Positions 7,924-15,023 are shown, numbered from the stretch's first letter. The stretch is 38,392 nt of DNA from Candidatus Elulimicrobium sp. (GCA_022730015.1 DZBU01000009.1:1-38392); one strand, 5' to 3'. Notes: a model not told the origin generated them from the sequence alone. Numbers and translations: made by a program.

Positions 7924-8337
7924 TCAGCCAATCACCACATTTGGAATGTACTTTGCAGTTGCGTATTTTTCAAGTGGAACTACCCTTATTGCAATCACAT
8001 CAATTTCCCAACCTCCACTGTATCCATGTTCAACAATCCAACTTTCGATAGCACGATTTAATCTACTGATCTTTGTTTTGTGCACATTTTCCTCAGGTCT
8101 CCATGTTCCACATGAAATCGCGTTATCTAGATCCTTCCTTGTTTCATATGAAACTGTTTTTACTTCAATAAATCTAATTACTCCAGTTTCACGTGCAACG
8201 ATATCTATTTCACCCCACTTTCTTAAGTAATTAGTATCAAGTATTTCAAAACCATGCCGCCTTAAGTATGCAGCAGCAATTATTTCACCATATGCGCCGA
8301 TTTGATTTCTTCTCCCTTTCTTCTCTATTTGTTTCAT
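7924..8337 (-). CDS. yraN: YraN/UPF0102 family nuclease-like protein, 137 aa
   Basis: The protein shows the family pattern GAYGEIIAAAYLRRHGFEIL, then WGEIDIVA and FIEVKTV, which form the restriction-endonuclease-like core (E, D, ExK). It is a little longer than the usual 115-125 residues. The ATG at 8337 is used because GxxGE follows at the normal distance. The coding sequence contains at least four parS-like palindromes and more surround it, so its nucleotide sequence seems to carry a second, DNA-binding function. It ends in TGA. YraN proteins are probable DNA-repair nucleases, but their role is poorly known. Confidence 0.88.
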   Translation of the reverse strand: MKQIEKKGRRNQIGAYGEIIAAAYLRRHGFEILDTNYLRKWGEIDIVARETGVIRFIEVKTVSYETRKDLDNAISCGTWRPEENVHKTKISRLNRAIESWIVEHGYSGGWEIDVIAIRVVPLEKYATAKYIPNVVIG

Positions 8338-8359
8338 ATGAAACGTTTCACGTGAAACA
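8330..8359. promoter_or_regulatory. Overlapping pair of parS-like palindromes at the yraN start
   Basis: TGTTTCATATGAAACG (8330-8345) and CGTTTCACGTGAAACA (8344-8359) overlap by two bases. The yraN ATG (8337) is part of the first palindrome. ParB binding here would cover the start of yraN. Confidence 0.75.
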
Positions 8360-8417
8360 TATTAATTTTATAAAGCATTTGCCTCTCAGCATATGGCCTT
8401 AAGTATAGCAATATCTT

Positions 8418-8457
8418 TAAAGGACACAAATACTTTATACCTGTTGATTGTCCTTTA
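8418..8457. repeat. Inverted element TAAAGGACA ... CTGTTGAT-TGTCCTTTA (copy 1)
   Basis: Arms TAAAGGACA (8418-8426) and TGTCCTTTA (8449-8457) are separated by 22 nt ending in CTGTTGAT. A second copy with the same arms and the same CTGTTGAT lies at 11524-11566. It runs into DnaA-box-like TTATCCACC. Confidence 0.6.
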
Positions 8458-8483
8458 TCCACCTATTCACCTGTTTATCCACA
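8455..8483. promoter_or_regulatory. DnaA-box-like pair (TTATCCACC and TTATCCACA)
   Basis: A perfect TTATCCACA (8475-8483) and a one-mismatch TTATCCACC (8455-8463) have the same orientation. Together with the parS cluster and the switch of gene orientation, they suggest an origin of replication nearby. Confidence 0.55.
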
Positions 8484-8495
8484 GTTTTTAGATAC

Positions 8496-8525
8496 AAAAC
8501 AACACCTGTAAACAGGTGTTGTTTT
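8496..8525 (-). terminator. Terminator of tRNA-Gly
   Basis: A 14-bp perfect stem (8496-8509 / 8512-8525) with a 2-nt core loop lies 12 nt past the tRNA-Gly 3' end on the minus strand. Confidence 0.7.
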
Positions 8526-8537
8526 GTTGTGCTGTTG

Positions 8538-8608
8538 TGCGGCCAGGGAGAATCGAACTCCCCACTAATCCTTGGCAAGGACTCATTATACCACTTAACC
8601 ATGGCCGC
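8538..8608 (-). tRNA. tRNA-Gly (GCC)
   Basis: On the minus strand acceptor GCGGCCA (8602-8608) pairs with TGGCCGC (8539-8545). The anticodon loop TTGCCAA carries GCC. The T loop TTCGATT is present and the discriminator is A. CCA is not encoded. It starts only 4 nt behind the HTH/LAGLIDADG-like gene, so the two may share a transcript. Confidence 0.93.
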
Positions 8609-8612
8609 AGCT

Positions 8613-9281
8613 TTATTTTGATAGATTCTTTACCGATAATTCAATCCAACGGTCGAGCTTATGTTTCAAAGCTGTGCTGCCGATTATAGTATTTCCTGTG
8701 CCATTGTGCAATGTTTTCTTTGTTGGTTTACCTAGAATGATCTGATTCTTGTGAAACTGTGCGAAGGGAAGTTTAGTGGCACGTTGCCATTTTTTCATCA
8801 TCATTTCTTCTTTTAGATCACTCGGTAGAAGTAGCCAAAAGCGAATTCTGTTTTTAGGTACGCCAAGATATTCCTGAACAAACAAAATGAATATACCGTG
8901 AGCATTCATTCGCGTGGTTGAGAGGCGAATCACTCCCTTATCTTTCTGATTGCCTAGTGCCATGTAAAGGGTTAGTCCGGCAATGAAAAGAGTGTCCTTT
9001 TTGTAGTGTTTATACTCTGTTTCTGCAGCGCGATCAATCTCAATGTACTGTGTTCTTCGTTCACCACGCCGCGCGTTATTGATTAATTTCAGGCGTTTAG
9101 CATTCTCAGCACCGGCCCGCCTCACATTCTGAGAGGTCACTACCGCTGAAAATGACTTGTCTTTCAGCCATTCTGAGGCTGTCGACTTGGAAATATCACA
9201 ATATTTAGCAATCTCTTGCAACGTAAAACCCCGCTTACGCAAACCGATCGCTTGTTCATATTTCTCCTGATTCCGTACCAT
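8613..9281 (-). CDS. HTH plus LAGLIDADG-like domain protein, 222 aa
   Basis: The N-terminus is a resolvase-type helix-turn-helix (AIGLRKRGFTLQEIAKYC-DISKSTASEWLK, about residues 11-40). A basic linker follows. The C-terminal part resembles degenerate LAGLIDADG homing-endonuclease folds common in archaea and CPR (LYMALGNQKDKG for the usual LYW-EG-K, then IRFWLLLPSDL, and KWQRATKLPFAQFHK). The acidic catalytic residue after LY is not obvious (LYMALG), so nuclease activity is doubtful. An extended -10 (TGA-TATACA, 9288-9293) lies 6 nt before ATG 9281. It sits between two tRNA genes, a common place for mobile genes. It could be a regulator or a domesticated endonuclease. Confidence 0.75.
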   Translation of the reverse strand: MVRNQEKYEQAIGLRKRGFTLQEIAKYCDISKSTASEWLKDKSFSAVVTSQNVRRAGAENAKRLKLINNARRGERRTQYIEIDRAAETEYKHYKKDTLFIAGLTLYMALGNQKDKGVIRLSTTRMNAHGIFILFVQEYLGVPKNRIRFWLLLPSDLKEEMMMKKWQRATKLPFAQFHKNQIILGKPTKKTLHNGTGNTIIGSTALKHKLDRWIELSVKNLSK

Positions 9282-9287
9282 ATGTAA

Positions 9288-9293
9288 TGTATA
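9288..9293 (-). promoter_or_regulatory. Extended -10 (TGA-TATACA) for the HTH gene
   Basis: It lies 6 nt before ATG 9281 on the minus strand, in the same arrangement as other leaderless genes here. Confidence 0.5.
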
Positions 9294-9438
9294 TCATATA
9301 CTACTCACAATGGTTCGATTCATCTGTTGGTAACCTCTCAACACGAGGTCTTTCCCTAGTTAAACTCAAAATTTTTTAATTGAGGTTTTGTTTTTCTTTC
9401 GTTGTCTCTAAGAATCGTCAGTATCAAGCTATTTAACA

Positions 9439-9467
9439 TTGCCAAATAGACGTTTTCGCCGTATGAT
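9439..9467 (+). promoter_or_regulatory. Promoter of tRNA-Arg (TTGCCA-N17-TATGAT)
   Basis: The -35 is at 9439-9444 and the -10 at 9462-9467 with exact 17-nt spacing. The tRNA begins 16 nt downstream. Confidence 0.8.
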
Positions 9468-9483
9468 GATGCCACCTAGAAAT

Positions 9484-9555
9484 GCGCCTATGGTGAAATG
9501 GATATCACAACTGACTTCGGATCAGTCGTTCTGGGTTCGAGTCCTGGTAGGCGCA
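9484..9555 (+). tRNA. tRNA-Arg (UCG)
   Basis: Acceptor GCGCCTA (9484-9490) pairs with TAGGCGC (9548-9554). The anticodon stem ACTGA/TCAGT encloses CTTCGGA with anticodon TCG (9517-9519). The T loop TTCGAGT is present and the discriminator is A. CCA is not encoded. The cca gene follows 29 nt later. Confidence 0.93.
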
Positions 9556-9569
9556 CAATAAATTTCTGG

Positions 9570-9575
9570 TACAAT
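9570..9575 (+). promoter_or_regulatory. Extended -10 (TGG-TACAAT) for cca
   Basis: There is a 9-nt gap to ATG 9585. It sets the start downstream of the longer open frame, which otherwise runs back through tRNA-Arg. Confidence 0.65.
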
Positions 9576-9584
9576 TCACCAGAT

Positions 9585-11057
9585 ATGTCCATTCGTCAGA
9601 TAGACATTCCAATTGAAGTGAGGCAAGTAGCAAATACCTTAGAGAATAAGGGTTTTGAAGCATATATTGTCGGTGGCTGTACTCGTGATCTACTACTAGG
9701 AAAAACCCCAAAAGACTGGGACCTAACAACAAACGCTGAACCAGCGCAAATTCAGGCACTTTTCCCTGAACACTATGCCAACAACGACTACGGCACGATT
9801 GGTATAAAAACAGAATCAGATGACCTAACTCTCAAGATTATCGAGGTTACGCCATACCGCTCGGAAGGTACATACAGCGATGCCAGACGTCCTGACACCG
9901 TCACCTTTGGTGTTTCGCTGGCAGAAGACCTGAAACGGCGTGATTTTACCGTCAATGCTCTAGCTTTTCGTATTTCTACCGGTGAACTCATTGATCTTTT
10001 TGGTGGGGAAGAGGACCTTGCAGCCAAGCGACTGAAGGCTGTTGGAAACTCTGAGGAGCGATTTGCCGAGGATGCACTTCGTATGATGCGAGCTGTCCGC
10101 CTGGCCGCCGAACTTGATTTTGTAATAGAAGGCGAGACCATGGCTGCTATTGTTAAAAATAGTAAGCAATTAAGTCGCATTTCCATCGAACGGGTGGCTA
10201 GCGAGTTTTTGCGTACACTCAATTCTCCTACCCCCATGCAAGGTATTATTTTCATGGAAAAGCTGGGTTTGTTGGATCATTTTTTACCAGAATTACGGCT
10301 TGGTATCGGCGTAGAACAAGGAGGAGCACATGCTTACGATGTCTACGAACACCTTTTGCGCACTATGCAGGCTGCTGCTGACAAGAATTTTTCTCTGAAA
10401 CTCCGTTTAGCGGCACTTTTTCATGACATCGCCAAGCCACAAACGCGTAGAGAGGGAGGTAAAAATAAGCAATATACCTTCTTTGGACATGAAGTAGTAG
10501 GGGCACGAATGACCAAAGAAATACTAGAGCGCTTAAAACTTCCTCGTGAAATGATCGACGAGGTGGTGAATTTGGTTCGCTGGCATATGTTTTTTGCTGA
10601 TCCTGAAGAGGTTACCTTAGCAGCAGTTAGACGAACTATTACTCGGATCGGTGAAGATCACATTGAAGAACTCCTCAATCTCCGTGTTTGTGACCGTATC
10701 GGCATGGGGAGACCAAAGGAACAGCCGTTTCGTTTTCGCAAATATAAGGCTTTGGTTGACCAAGCCCTCCGCGACCCTATTTCCGTAAAAATGCTCAAGA
10801 TTGATGGTACTCGCATCATGGAATTGACCGGGGAAAAACCAGGAAGAATGCTTGGCTATGTATTGCACGCACTGCTTGAAGAAGCACTAGAAGACGCTAA
10901 CAAGAACACAGCAGAGTACATGGAAAGACGGGCACTTGAGCTCATGCAGCTACCCGAAGAGAAACTGATCATACTTGCTGAAGCAGGAAAACAAAAACAG
11001 GCTTCAGAAGAAGCTGCTGCCTTAAAAGACATTGCTCGAGAGCACCACGTAGGATAA
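9585..11057 (+). CDS. cca: CCA tRNA nucleotidyltransferase with HD domain, 490 aa
   Basis: The class II nucleotidyltransferase head has GFEAYIVGGCTRDLLLG (GG at 30-31, RD at 34-35) and the metal-binding D44 and D46 in KDWDL. The RRDFTVNALAF and EDALRMMRAVR motifs for nucleotide and tRNA binding follow. A C-terminal HD domain carries H280-D281 in LAALFHDIAK and a further His in VRWHMF. The protein adds or repairs the 3' CCA of tRNAs; this is needed here because tRNA-Pro, -Gly and -Arg do not encode CCA. The ATG at 9585 is chosen by the -10 box at 9570 and by homology of the N-terminus. Confidence 0.93.
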   Translation: MSIRQIDIPIEVRQVANTLENKGFEAYIVGGCTRDLLLGKTPKDWDLTTNAEPAQIQALFPEHYANNDYGTIGIKTESDDLTLKIIEVTPYRSEGTYSDARRPDTVTFGVSLAEDLKRRDFTVNALAFRISTGELIDLFGGEEDLAAKRLKAVGNSEERFAEDALRMMRAVRLAAELDFVIEGETMAAIVKNSKQLSRISIERVASEFLRTLNSPTPMQGIIFMEKLGLLDHFLPELRLGIGVEQGGAHAYDVYEHLLRTMQAAADKNFSLKLRLAALFHDIAKPQTRREGGKNKQYTFFGHEVVGARMTKEILERLKLPREMIDEVVNLVRWHMFFADPEEVTLAAVRRTITRIGEDHIEELLNLRVCDRIGMGRPKEQPFRFRKYKALVDQALRDPISVKMLKIDGTRIMELTGEKPGRMLGYVLHALLEEALEDANKNTAEYMERRALELMQLPEEKLIILAEAGKQKQASEEAAALKDIAREHHVG

Positions 11058-11070
11058 AAGACAAATTGTA

Positions 11071-11106
11071 AAAAAACGGCTCAATTGAGCCCTTTGGTTT
11101 TTCACC
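11071..11106. terminator. Terminator hairpin after cca
   Basis: GGCTCAATTGAGCC (11078-11091) is a perfect palindrome flanked by an A tract on the left and GGTTTTT on the right. It lies 20 nt after the cca stop. Confidence 0.6.
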
Positions 11107-11111
11107 ATGCA

Positions 11112-11493
11112 ATAAAAAGACCTGAAGGAATCGGGAGCCAATCTGTGATGGTGATTAGCTGCCGGTGCCTTCAGGTCTTATAGTAAACGAGCTTGCTATT
11201 GGAGGATTATGGTAATCCAAGTGGGCGCTTACTAATGAGGCTAACCCGATCCGAAGCTCTACGTTGTTGCGAGAGATGCACGTTTGGTGACTTTGCGCTT
11301 GTAGAGTTGCAATGTCTGTACTCTCTCTAATAGGGTGGGATGTTATGAACGTTTTGAGTAAGAGTCTTTCGACTCTTGGAGGTAATACTCAATTGTGTTT
11401 TGGAAGATCTCTTTAAGGGGTACCTCGAGGGAGTTGGTTGGAAGTGTTTCCACTCAACTCTCTCGAGATGCCTGCTCGCCCTTTCTGGGCCTA
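11112..11493 (-). ncRNA. Candidate structured non-coding RNA, about 380 nt, minus strand
   Basis: The stretch has no convincing ORF. On the minus strand a promoter TTTACA (11522-11527), 17 nt, TACTAT (11499-11504) points into it, and a terminator hairpin with TTTTT ends it (12-bp stem 11117-11128 / 11168-11179). Between them lie several good hairpins: 11478-11490, 11424-11467 (13-bp stem with an inner AGTG-TTTC-CACT), 11360-11377 (AAGAGTC-TTTC-GACTCTT), 11204-11218, and long-range GAGCTT (11189-11194) / AAGCTC (11254-11259). I looked for and did not find the conserved motifs of tmRNA, SRP RNA, 6S RNA or RNase P RNA. It lies between the convergent genes cca and xthA. Confidence 0.5.
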
Positions 11494-11498
11494 CCAAT

Positions 11499-11527
11499 AT
11501 AGTATTCTTACTAAAGGACAGTGTAAA
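11499..11527 (-). promoter_or_regulatory. Promoter TTTACA-N17-TACTAT for the candidate ncRNA
   Basis: The minus-strand -35 (11522-11527) overlaps the TAAAGGACA repeats, so a factor binding these repeats could control this promoter. Confidence 0.55.
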
Positions 11528-11566
11528 GGACAACACTGTGCATAACTGTTGATAATGTGTCCTTTA
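11512..11566. repeat. TAAAGGACA element, copy 2, with an extra half-site
   Basis: Direct TAAAGGACA at 11512-11520 and 11524-11532, and inverted TGTCCTTTA at 11558-11566, with CTGTTGAT at 11546-11553. A DnaA-box-like TGTGCATAA is at 11537-11545. The order matches the copy at 8418-8457. The remaining 11567-11763 holds no gene that I can see. Confidence 0.6.
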
Positions 11567-11763
11567 CAACTTTTCTTGACTAAATTGTGTTTCGTGTTGT
11601 TTTAATATTACAAAATTTGATGTAATTGAAGACCGCTTATGTGTGGAAATAGCGAAACATCCCGCAGACTGACCTAGTTTTCAATGGGGACGTTCAGTAT
11701 GATTATGAAAACGGGAAGGCGAGGACGTTGAGTCTTTGTCGCACAAAAGTGGTTGAAGTGCCC

Positions 11764-12564
11764 TTATAAATCAACACTTAATTCAACAGAGACAGGGCAG
11801 TGGTCAGAGCCCATTACATTTGGATGGATGCGAGCATTCTTGATGAGGGGAATGAGATCCTTTGATGTCATAACATAATCAATGCGCCAACCGACGTTCC
11901 TTTCACGCGCGCCACCGAAGTGCGACCACCAGGTGTAAAGCCCAGATTCATTCGGATGGAAGTGTCGCAGGGTGTCAACGAAACCTTTCGCAAGCATAGC
12001 GTCGATGCCAGCGCGCTCTTCGTCGGTGAAACCTTTCTTGCCACGATTTTCCTTCGGTCGAGCAAGGTCGATTTCTTGGTGAGCAACATTAAAATCACCA
12101 CAAAAGATAACTGGCTTTTCTTGCTGCAAACGATCCATGTACTCAAGAAAGGCTGGGTCCCACTGCTGGCGCATCGGGATTCGTGAAAGGTCATCTTTGG
12201 CATTTGGCGTGTAGACCGTACTAACATAGAAAGGTTCAAATTCCGCTACCATGGCCCTACCTTCTTTAGTAGTATCACCGTAGCTGTCGGCGAGCTGATA
12301 TTTGGCAGCAATATCTTCCGGAAGACCGTTGATCACCTCGATTGGGGAGTGTCTGGTGAAGATGGCCGTGCCAGAATAGCCTTTTTTCTCCGCTGAGCAC
12401 CAATATTCATCATATTCTGGGAAATCAAGATCAATCTGGTCGTGATTTGCCTTGGTTTCTTGAATACAGAGGATATCTGGCTGATGTTCTGTTAAGAAGG
12501 GTTCTAATAGGCCCTTTTTGTGAACCGCCCGGATGCCGTTCATGTTCCATGAGTAGATCTTCAT
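11764..12564 (-). CDS. xthA: Exodeoxyribonuclease III / AP endonuclease, 266 aa
   Basis: The endonuclease/exonuclease/phosphatase fold is clear: SWNMNGIRA (N7), ILCIQETK (E36 metal ligand), GDFNVAH (catalytic Asp and Asn), TWWSHF and WRIDYV, and GSDHCPV with the final Asp-His pair. The length equals that of bacterial ExoIII. It cuts abasic sites in base excision repair and degrades 3' ends. It is a single-gene unit; a weak -10 (TAGACT, 12571-12576) lies 6 nt before the ATG. It is one of few minus-strand genes in the mostly plus-strand block to the right. Confidence 0.95.
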   Translation of the reverse strand: MKIYSWNMNGIRAVHKKGLLEPFLTEHQPDILCIQETKANHDQIDLDFPEYDEYWCSAEKKGYSGTAIFTRHSPIEVINGLPEDIAAKYQLADSYGDTTKEGRAMVAEFEPFYVSTVYTPNAKDDLSRIPMRQQWDPAFLEYMDRLQQEKPVIFCGDFNVAHQEIDLARPKENRGKKGFTDEERAGIDAMLAKGFVDTLRHFHPNESGLYTWWSHFGGARERNVGWRIDYVMTSKDLIPLIKNARIHPNVMGSDHCPVSVELSVDL

Positions 12565-12658
12565 AGTGCTAGTCTACCTGATAATCGGAAACCGTAAAAT
12601 CTATTCTCCCTTCGACAAAACCCACCCTACTACTCTCCCAAAAAATATTCTTTTCAGA

Positions 12659-12664
12659 TAAAAT
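12659..12664 (+). promoter_or_regulatory. Possible -10 (TAAAAT) for the 12671 gene
   Basis: There is a 6-nt gap to ATG 12671. It is weaker than the other leaderless promoters. Confidence 0.35.
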
Positions 12665-12670
12665 TCAGTC

Positions 12671-13597
12671 ATGAAAGAAAAATCACATTTATTGATGATC
12701 GGGGCTCTTCTCTTACTCATTGTTTCTGCAGTTTATTTTTCTTTGCGTGAAAGCTCACAAGAAATGCCCACACCGACTGAGTCTGATGTGGCGAAAGACC
12801 CTTTGCTGCAAAAGGCAGATTCTACACTACAAACATTAGAGAGCGGGGTAGAACTAGGGACTGATGGAATAGTAACTGCCCTAGACCTTTCTGGAGTAGC
12901 GTTTGATGCTCCAGCGCTCATTACTATAAAAACAGATAGTGATTCTCTGTATGCCATCGCCATTCCAACTATGGGCCTACCTCTGTGTGCCGCACAGGAA
13001 AAAATTGCTGACGTATATGAAATCTCACCAGGAGATAAAGTGTCCGTACGAGGAATAACAGACGAAGCAGGACAAATCGTGCCTTGCACCAGTGAAACAC
13101 ATCAATTTATCGTTAGCGGCGTTTACCTCAATACTGACACTGGTCTCGCGTTCGAATATCGAAAAGGACCGGGTGGCTATTCTATGAAAGAGACTAAAGG
13201 GCAACAATTCAGTACGGGCACCACGTTTGTAACCGACATCATGCTCACCAATAAAGCAGATGCAGAAGAGCTACTTTTAAGTGATTTCCCCCGTGAACTA
13301 CCACCAAGTATCAGCCTTCGCGTATATAAAAATTCTGAAAAACTTTTGCCTGTAGAATGGACCAGAACGAAATCAGTTGAATCTAATTACGACTTTGCTG
13401 TGACAGAACCAGTCGAGATATCAGTTGGTGGTAAGAAAGCGGTTGGCTATACCATCGACGGGCTATATGCCGCTGATACTTACGTTGTCGCTTTCGGTGA
13501 CTATATACTGATAATTACTGGCCAATACATCGATTCAGAGTCTGAGATCTATAGAGATCTCGAGAAACTCGTTGATACAGTATCATTCACAAGATAG
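12671..13597 (+). CDS. Membrane-anchored extracytoplasmic protein of unknown function, 308 aa
   Basis: An N-terminal signal anchor (about residues 6-24) follows the basic start MKEK. The remainder is hydrophilic and beta-rich, with two cysteines (in LPLCAAQ and VPCTSE) that may form a disulfide. I do not recognise the family. The C-terminal part (FGDYILIITGQYID...LVDTVSFTR) resembles the ends of small CPR surface proteins that measure or bind something, but no active site is visible. It is probably a single-gene unit; the flavoprotein gene downstream has its own promoter. Confidence 0.75.
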   Translation: MKEKSHLLMIGALLLLIVSAVYFSLRESSQEMPTPTESDVAKDPLLQKADSTLQTLESGVELGTDGIVTALDLSGVAFDAPALITIKTDSDSLYAIAIPTMGLPLCAAQEKIADVYEISPGDKVSVRGITDEAGQIVPCTSETHQFIVSGVYLNTDTGLAFEYRKGPGGYSMKETKGQQFSTGTTFVTDIMLTNKADAEELLLSDFPRELPPSISLRVYKNSEKLLPVEWTRTKSVESNYDFAVTEPVEISVGGKKAVGYTIDGLYAADTYVVAFGDYILIITGQYIDSESEIYRDLEKLVDTVSFTR

Positions 13598-13668
13598 AGG
13601 ATTTGCTGCTTTGCGAAGTGATTAGAAGCAAACAGATCGATACTGTACTTACCTAGTGTATTTTCTCC

Positions 13669-13698
13669 TTGTTAAATATCCACTTTTCGGCGTATAGT
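13669..13698 (+). promoter_or_regulatory. Promoter TTGTTA-N18-TATAGT for the flavoprotein
   Basis: The -35 is at 13669-13674, the -10 at 13693-13698, and ATG follows 7 nt later at 13706. It is the clearest complete leaderless promoter in the window. Confidence 0.75.
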
Positions 13699-13705
13699 GC
13701 AAGAC

Positions 13706-14959
13706 ATGGAATCTCAAGTAGGGAAAATATGGGACGTGGTTGTCATTGGCGGGGGGCCGGCAGGGATGATGGCCGCCGCCCGGGCAGGGGAGCGGGGCCG
13801 TTCGGTGTTGCTCCTCGAGAAGAACGCGCGCCTGGGTGTGAAGCTCTCTATGACGGGCGGCGGCCGATGCAACGTGACTAACAATAAGCCTGACGTGCGC
13901 ACCATGCTCTCGAGCTATAAGGACTCGGGGAAGTTCCTATTTTCTACTTTTATGCAGCACGGGGTCGCCGAAACGATCGAGTGGTTTGTCGCGCGCGGCG
14001 TACCTTTTCATGAGGAAAACGAGGGGCGGCTTTTCCCAGTTACCAACTCGGCCGAGACCATTCGTGAGTCACTTATCACTGAGATGAAGAAACAAGGAGT
14101 TGCTGTGCAGACCAGCGCTGCCGTTGCTGGAGTTTCATTTGATGCCAAGAAGTCTGACTTCATGATCACATTAGCTAGTGGGGAAGTACTCCACAGTAAA
14201 GCCTGCATCGTGGCCACTGGCGGCACCTCTCGCCCAGAGACCGGCTCAACCGGCGAAGGATTTAACTGGCTTGGCCAGCTTGGCCACACCACACAAAAAG
14301 ACTCCCTCGCCTTGGTGCCACTGGCTTTGGAGGACGAGTGGGTGTCGCGGGTAAGTGGCGTGACTCTGGCAGATATTAAGATCTCCCTCTTGGTTGACAG
14401 CAAGAAGCAGCAATCAAAGCTCGGGAAGCTGCTGTTCACTCACGTCGGTGTCAGCGGCCCGACGGTATTAAACATGAGTAGCGAAGTAGCAAATTTTCTC
14501 GAGGGGGGCACTGTCACCTTGGAACTTGACCTGTTTCCAAAGTTCGATGAAGGCGCCTTGCGTGCGCATATAAATGAGCACCTAGCAACTCATTCCAACC
14601 GGAAGCTCCATAACGTACTCGCCGAGTTACTACCCCGAGCGTTTGCGACTATCATTTTAGAACTTCTCGCCATCGACAGTGAAACCCCGAGCCACAGCGT
14701 ACGCAGCGAAGACCGCGCCAAGCTCGTGCAATTCCTTAAACACTTTCCTCTGACTGTGAAGGGACTCCTCGGTTCCGACAAGGCGATCGTCTCCGGCGGC
14801 GGAGTCGCGCTCACTGAAATAGATTTCAAGACCATGGGTTCGAGGCTGGTGCCCCACCTCTACCTGGTCGGTGACATGCTCGATATCGACCGTCCGTCAG
14901 GCGGATACAGCCTGCAATTGTGCTGGAGCACTGGGTACGTGGCCGGTGACCATGCCTAG
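13706..14959 (+). CDS. HI0933/YhiN-family FAD-dependent oxidoreductase, 417 aa
   Basis: The N-terminal dinucleotide-binding motif IGGGPAGMMAAARAGERG is followed by LLEKN-RLGVKLSMTGGGRCNVTN, the family signature. VATGGTSRPETGSTGEGF and, near the end, VSGGGVALTEIDFKTM and GDMLDIDRPSGGYSLQ complete the FAD site. These are NAD(P)/FAD-dependent flavoproteins of uncertain physiological substrate. The first 150 nt are clearly richer in G and C than the rest of the window. An in-frame GTG three codons upstream overlaps the -10 box, so ATG 13706 is preferred. Confidence 0.9.
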   Translation: MESQVGKIWDVVVIGGGPAGMMAAARAGERGRSVLLLEKNARLGVKLSMTGGGRCNVTNNKPDVRTMLSSYKDSGKFLFSTFMQHGVAETIEWFVARGVPFHEENEGRLFPVTNSAETIRESLITEMKKQGVAVQTSAAVAGVSFDAKKSDFMITLASGEVLHSKACIVATGGTSRPETGSTGEGFNWLGQLGHTTQKDSLALVPLALEDEWVSRVSGVTLADIKISLLVDSKKQQSKLGKLLFTHVGVSGPTVLNMSSEVANFLEGGTVTLELDLFPKFDEGALRAHINEHLATHSNRKLHNVLAELLPRAFATIILELLAIDSETPSHSVRSEDRAKLVQFLKHFPLTVKGLLGSDKAIVSGGGVALTEIDFKTMGSRLVPHLYLVGDMLDIDRPSGGYSLQLCWSTGYVAGDHA

Positions 14960-15023
14960 CAAGGAGCTATTTTGTGCACCCCAGCTTCTTGACGAGAATT
15001 CCCAGTCGGGATTAAGCTATATC

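Larger units (their letters stand above)
7768..8359. other. Cluster of parS-like ParB-binding palindromes (candidate centromere)
   Basis: At least nine sites resemble the bacterial parS consensus TGTTTCACGTGAAACA. Two match 15 of 16 (7825-7840 and 8344-8359). Others are degenerate or symmetric variants: 7768-7783, 7852-7865 (GTTACACGTGTAAC), about 7966-7981, 8104-8119, 8140-8155 and 8330-8345 (GTTTCATATGAAAC core), and 8185-8200. Most lie inside or flank yraN. Matches were counted by eye. ParB genes are not in the window. Confidence 0.75.

Noticed and set aside
6486-8337. Alternative genetic code with TGA as Gly
   Set aside because: corA and yraN end in TGA at the normal family length, so TGA is a stop.
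9498-9584. Upstream extension of cca
   Set aside because: It would begin inside tRNA-Arg and cross the -10 box; ATG 9585 fits the family N-terminus.
11112-11493. tmRNA, RNase P RNA, SRP RNA or 6S RNA
   Set aside because: None of the conserved core sequences of these RNAs (tRNA-like end of tmRNA, P4 region of RNase P, GGAA loop region of SRP RNA) could be found by reading; a diverged RNase P RNA is not fully excluded.
11327-11536. 69-codon minus-strand ORF in the cca-xthA gap
   Set aside because: It starts upstream of the promoter that reads into the region, and its composition is not protein-like; the stretch is better explained by RNA structure.
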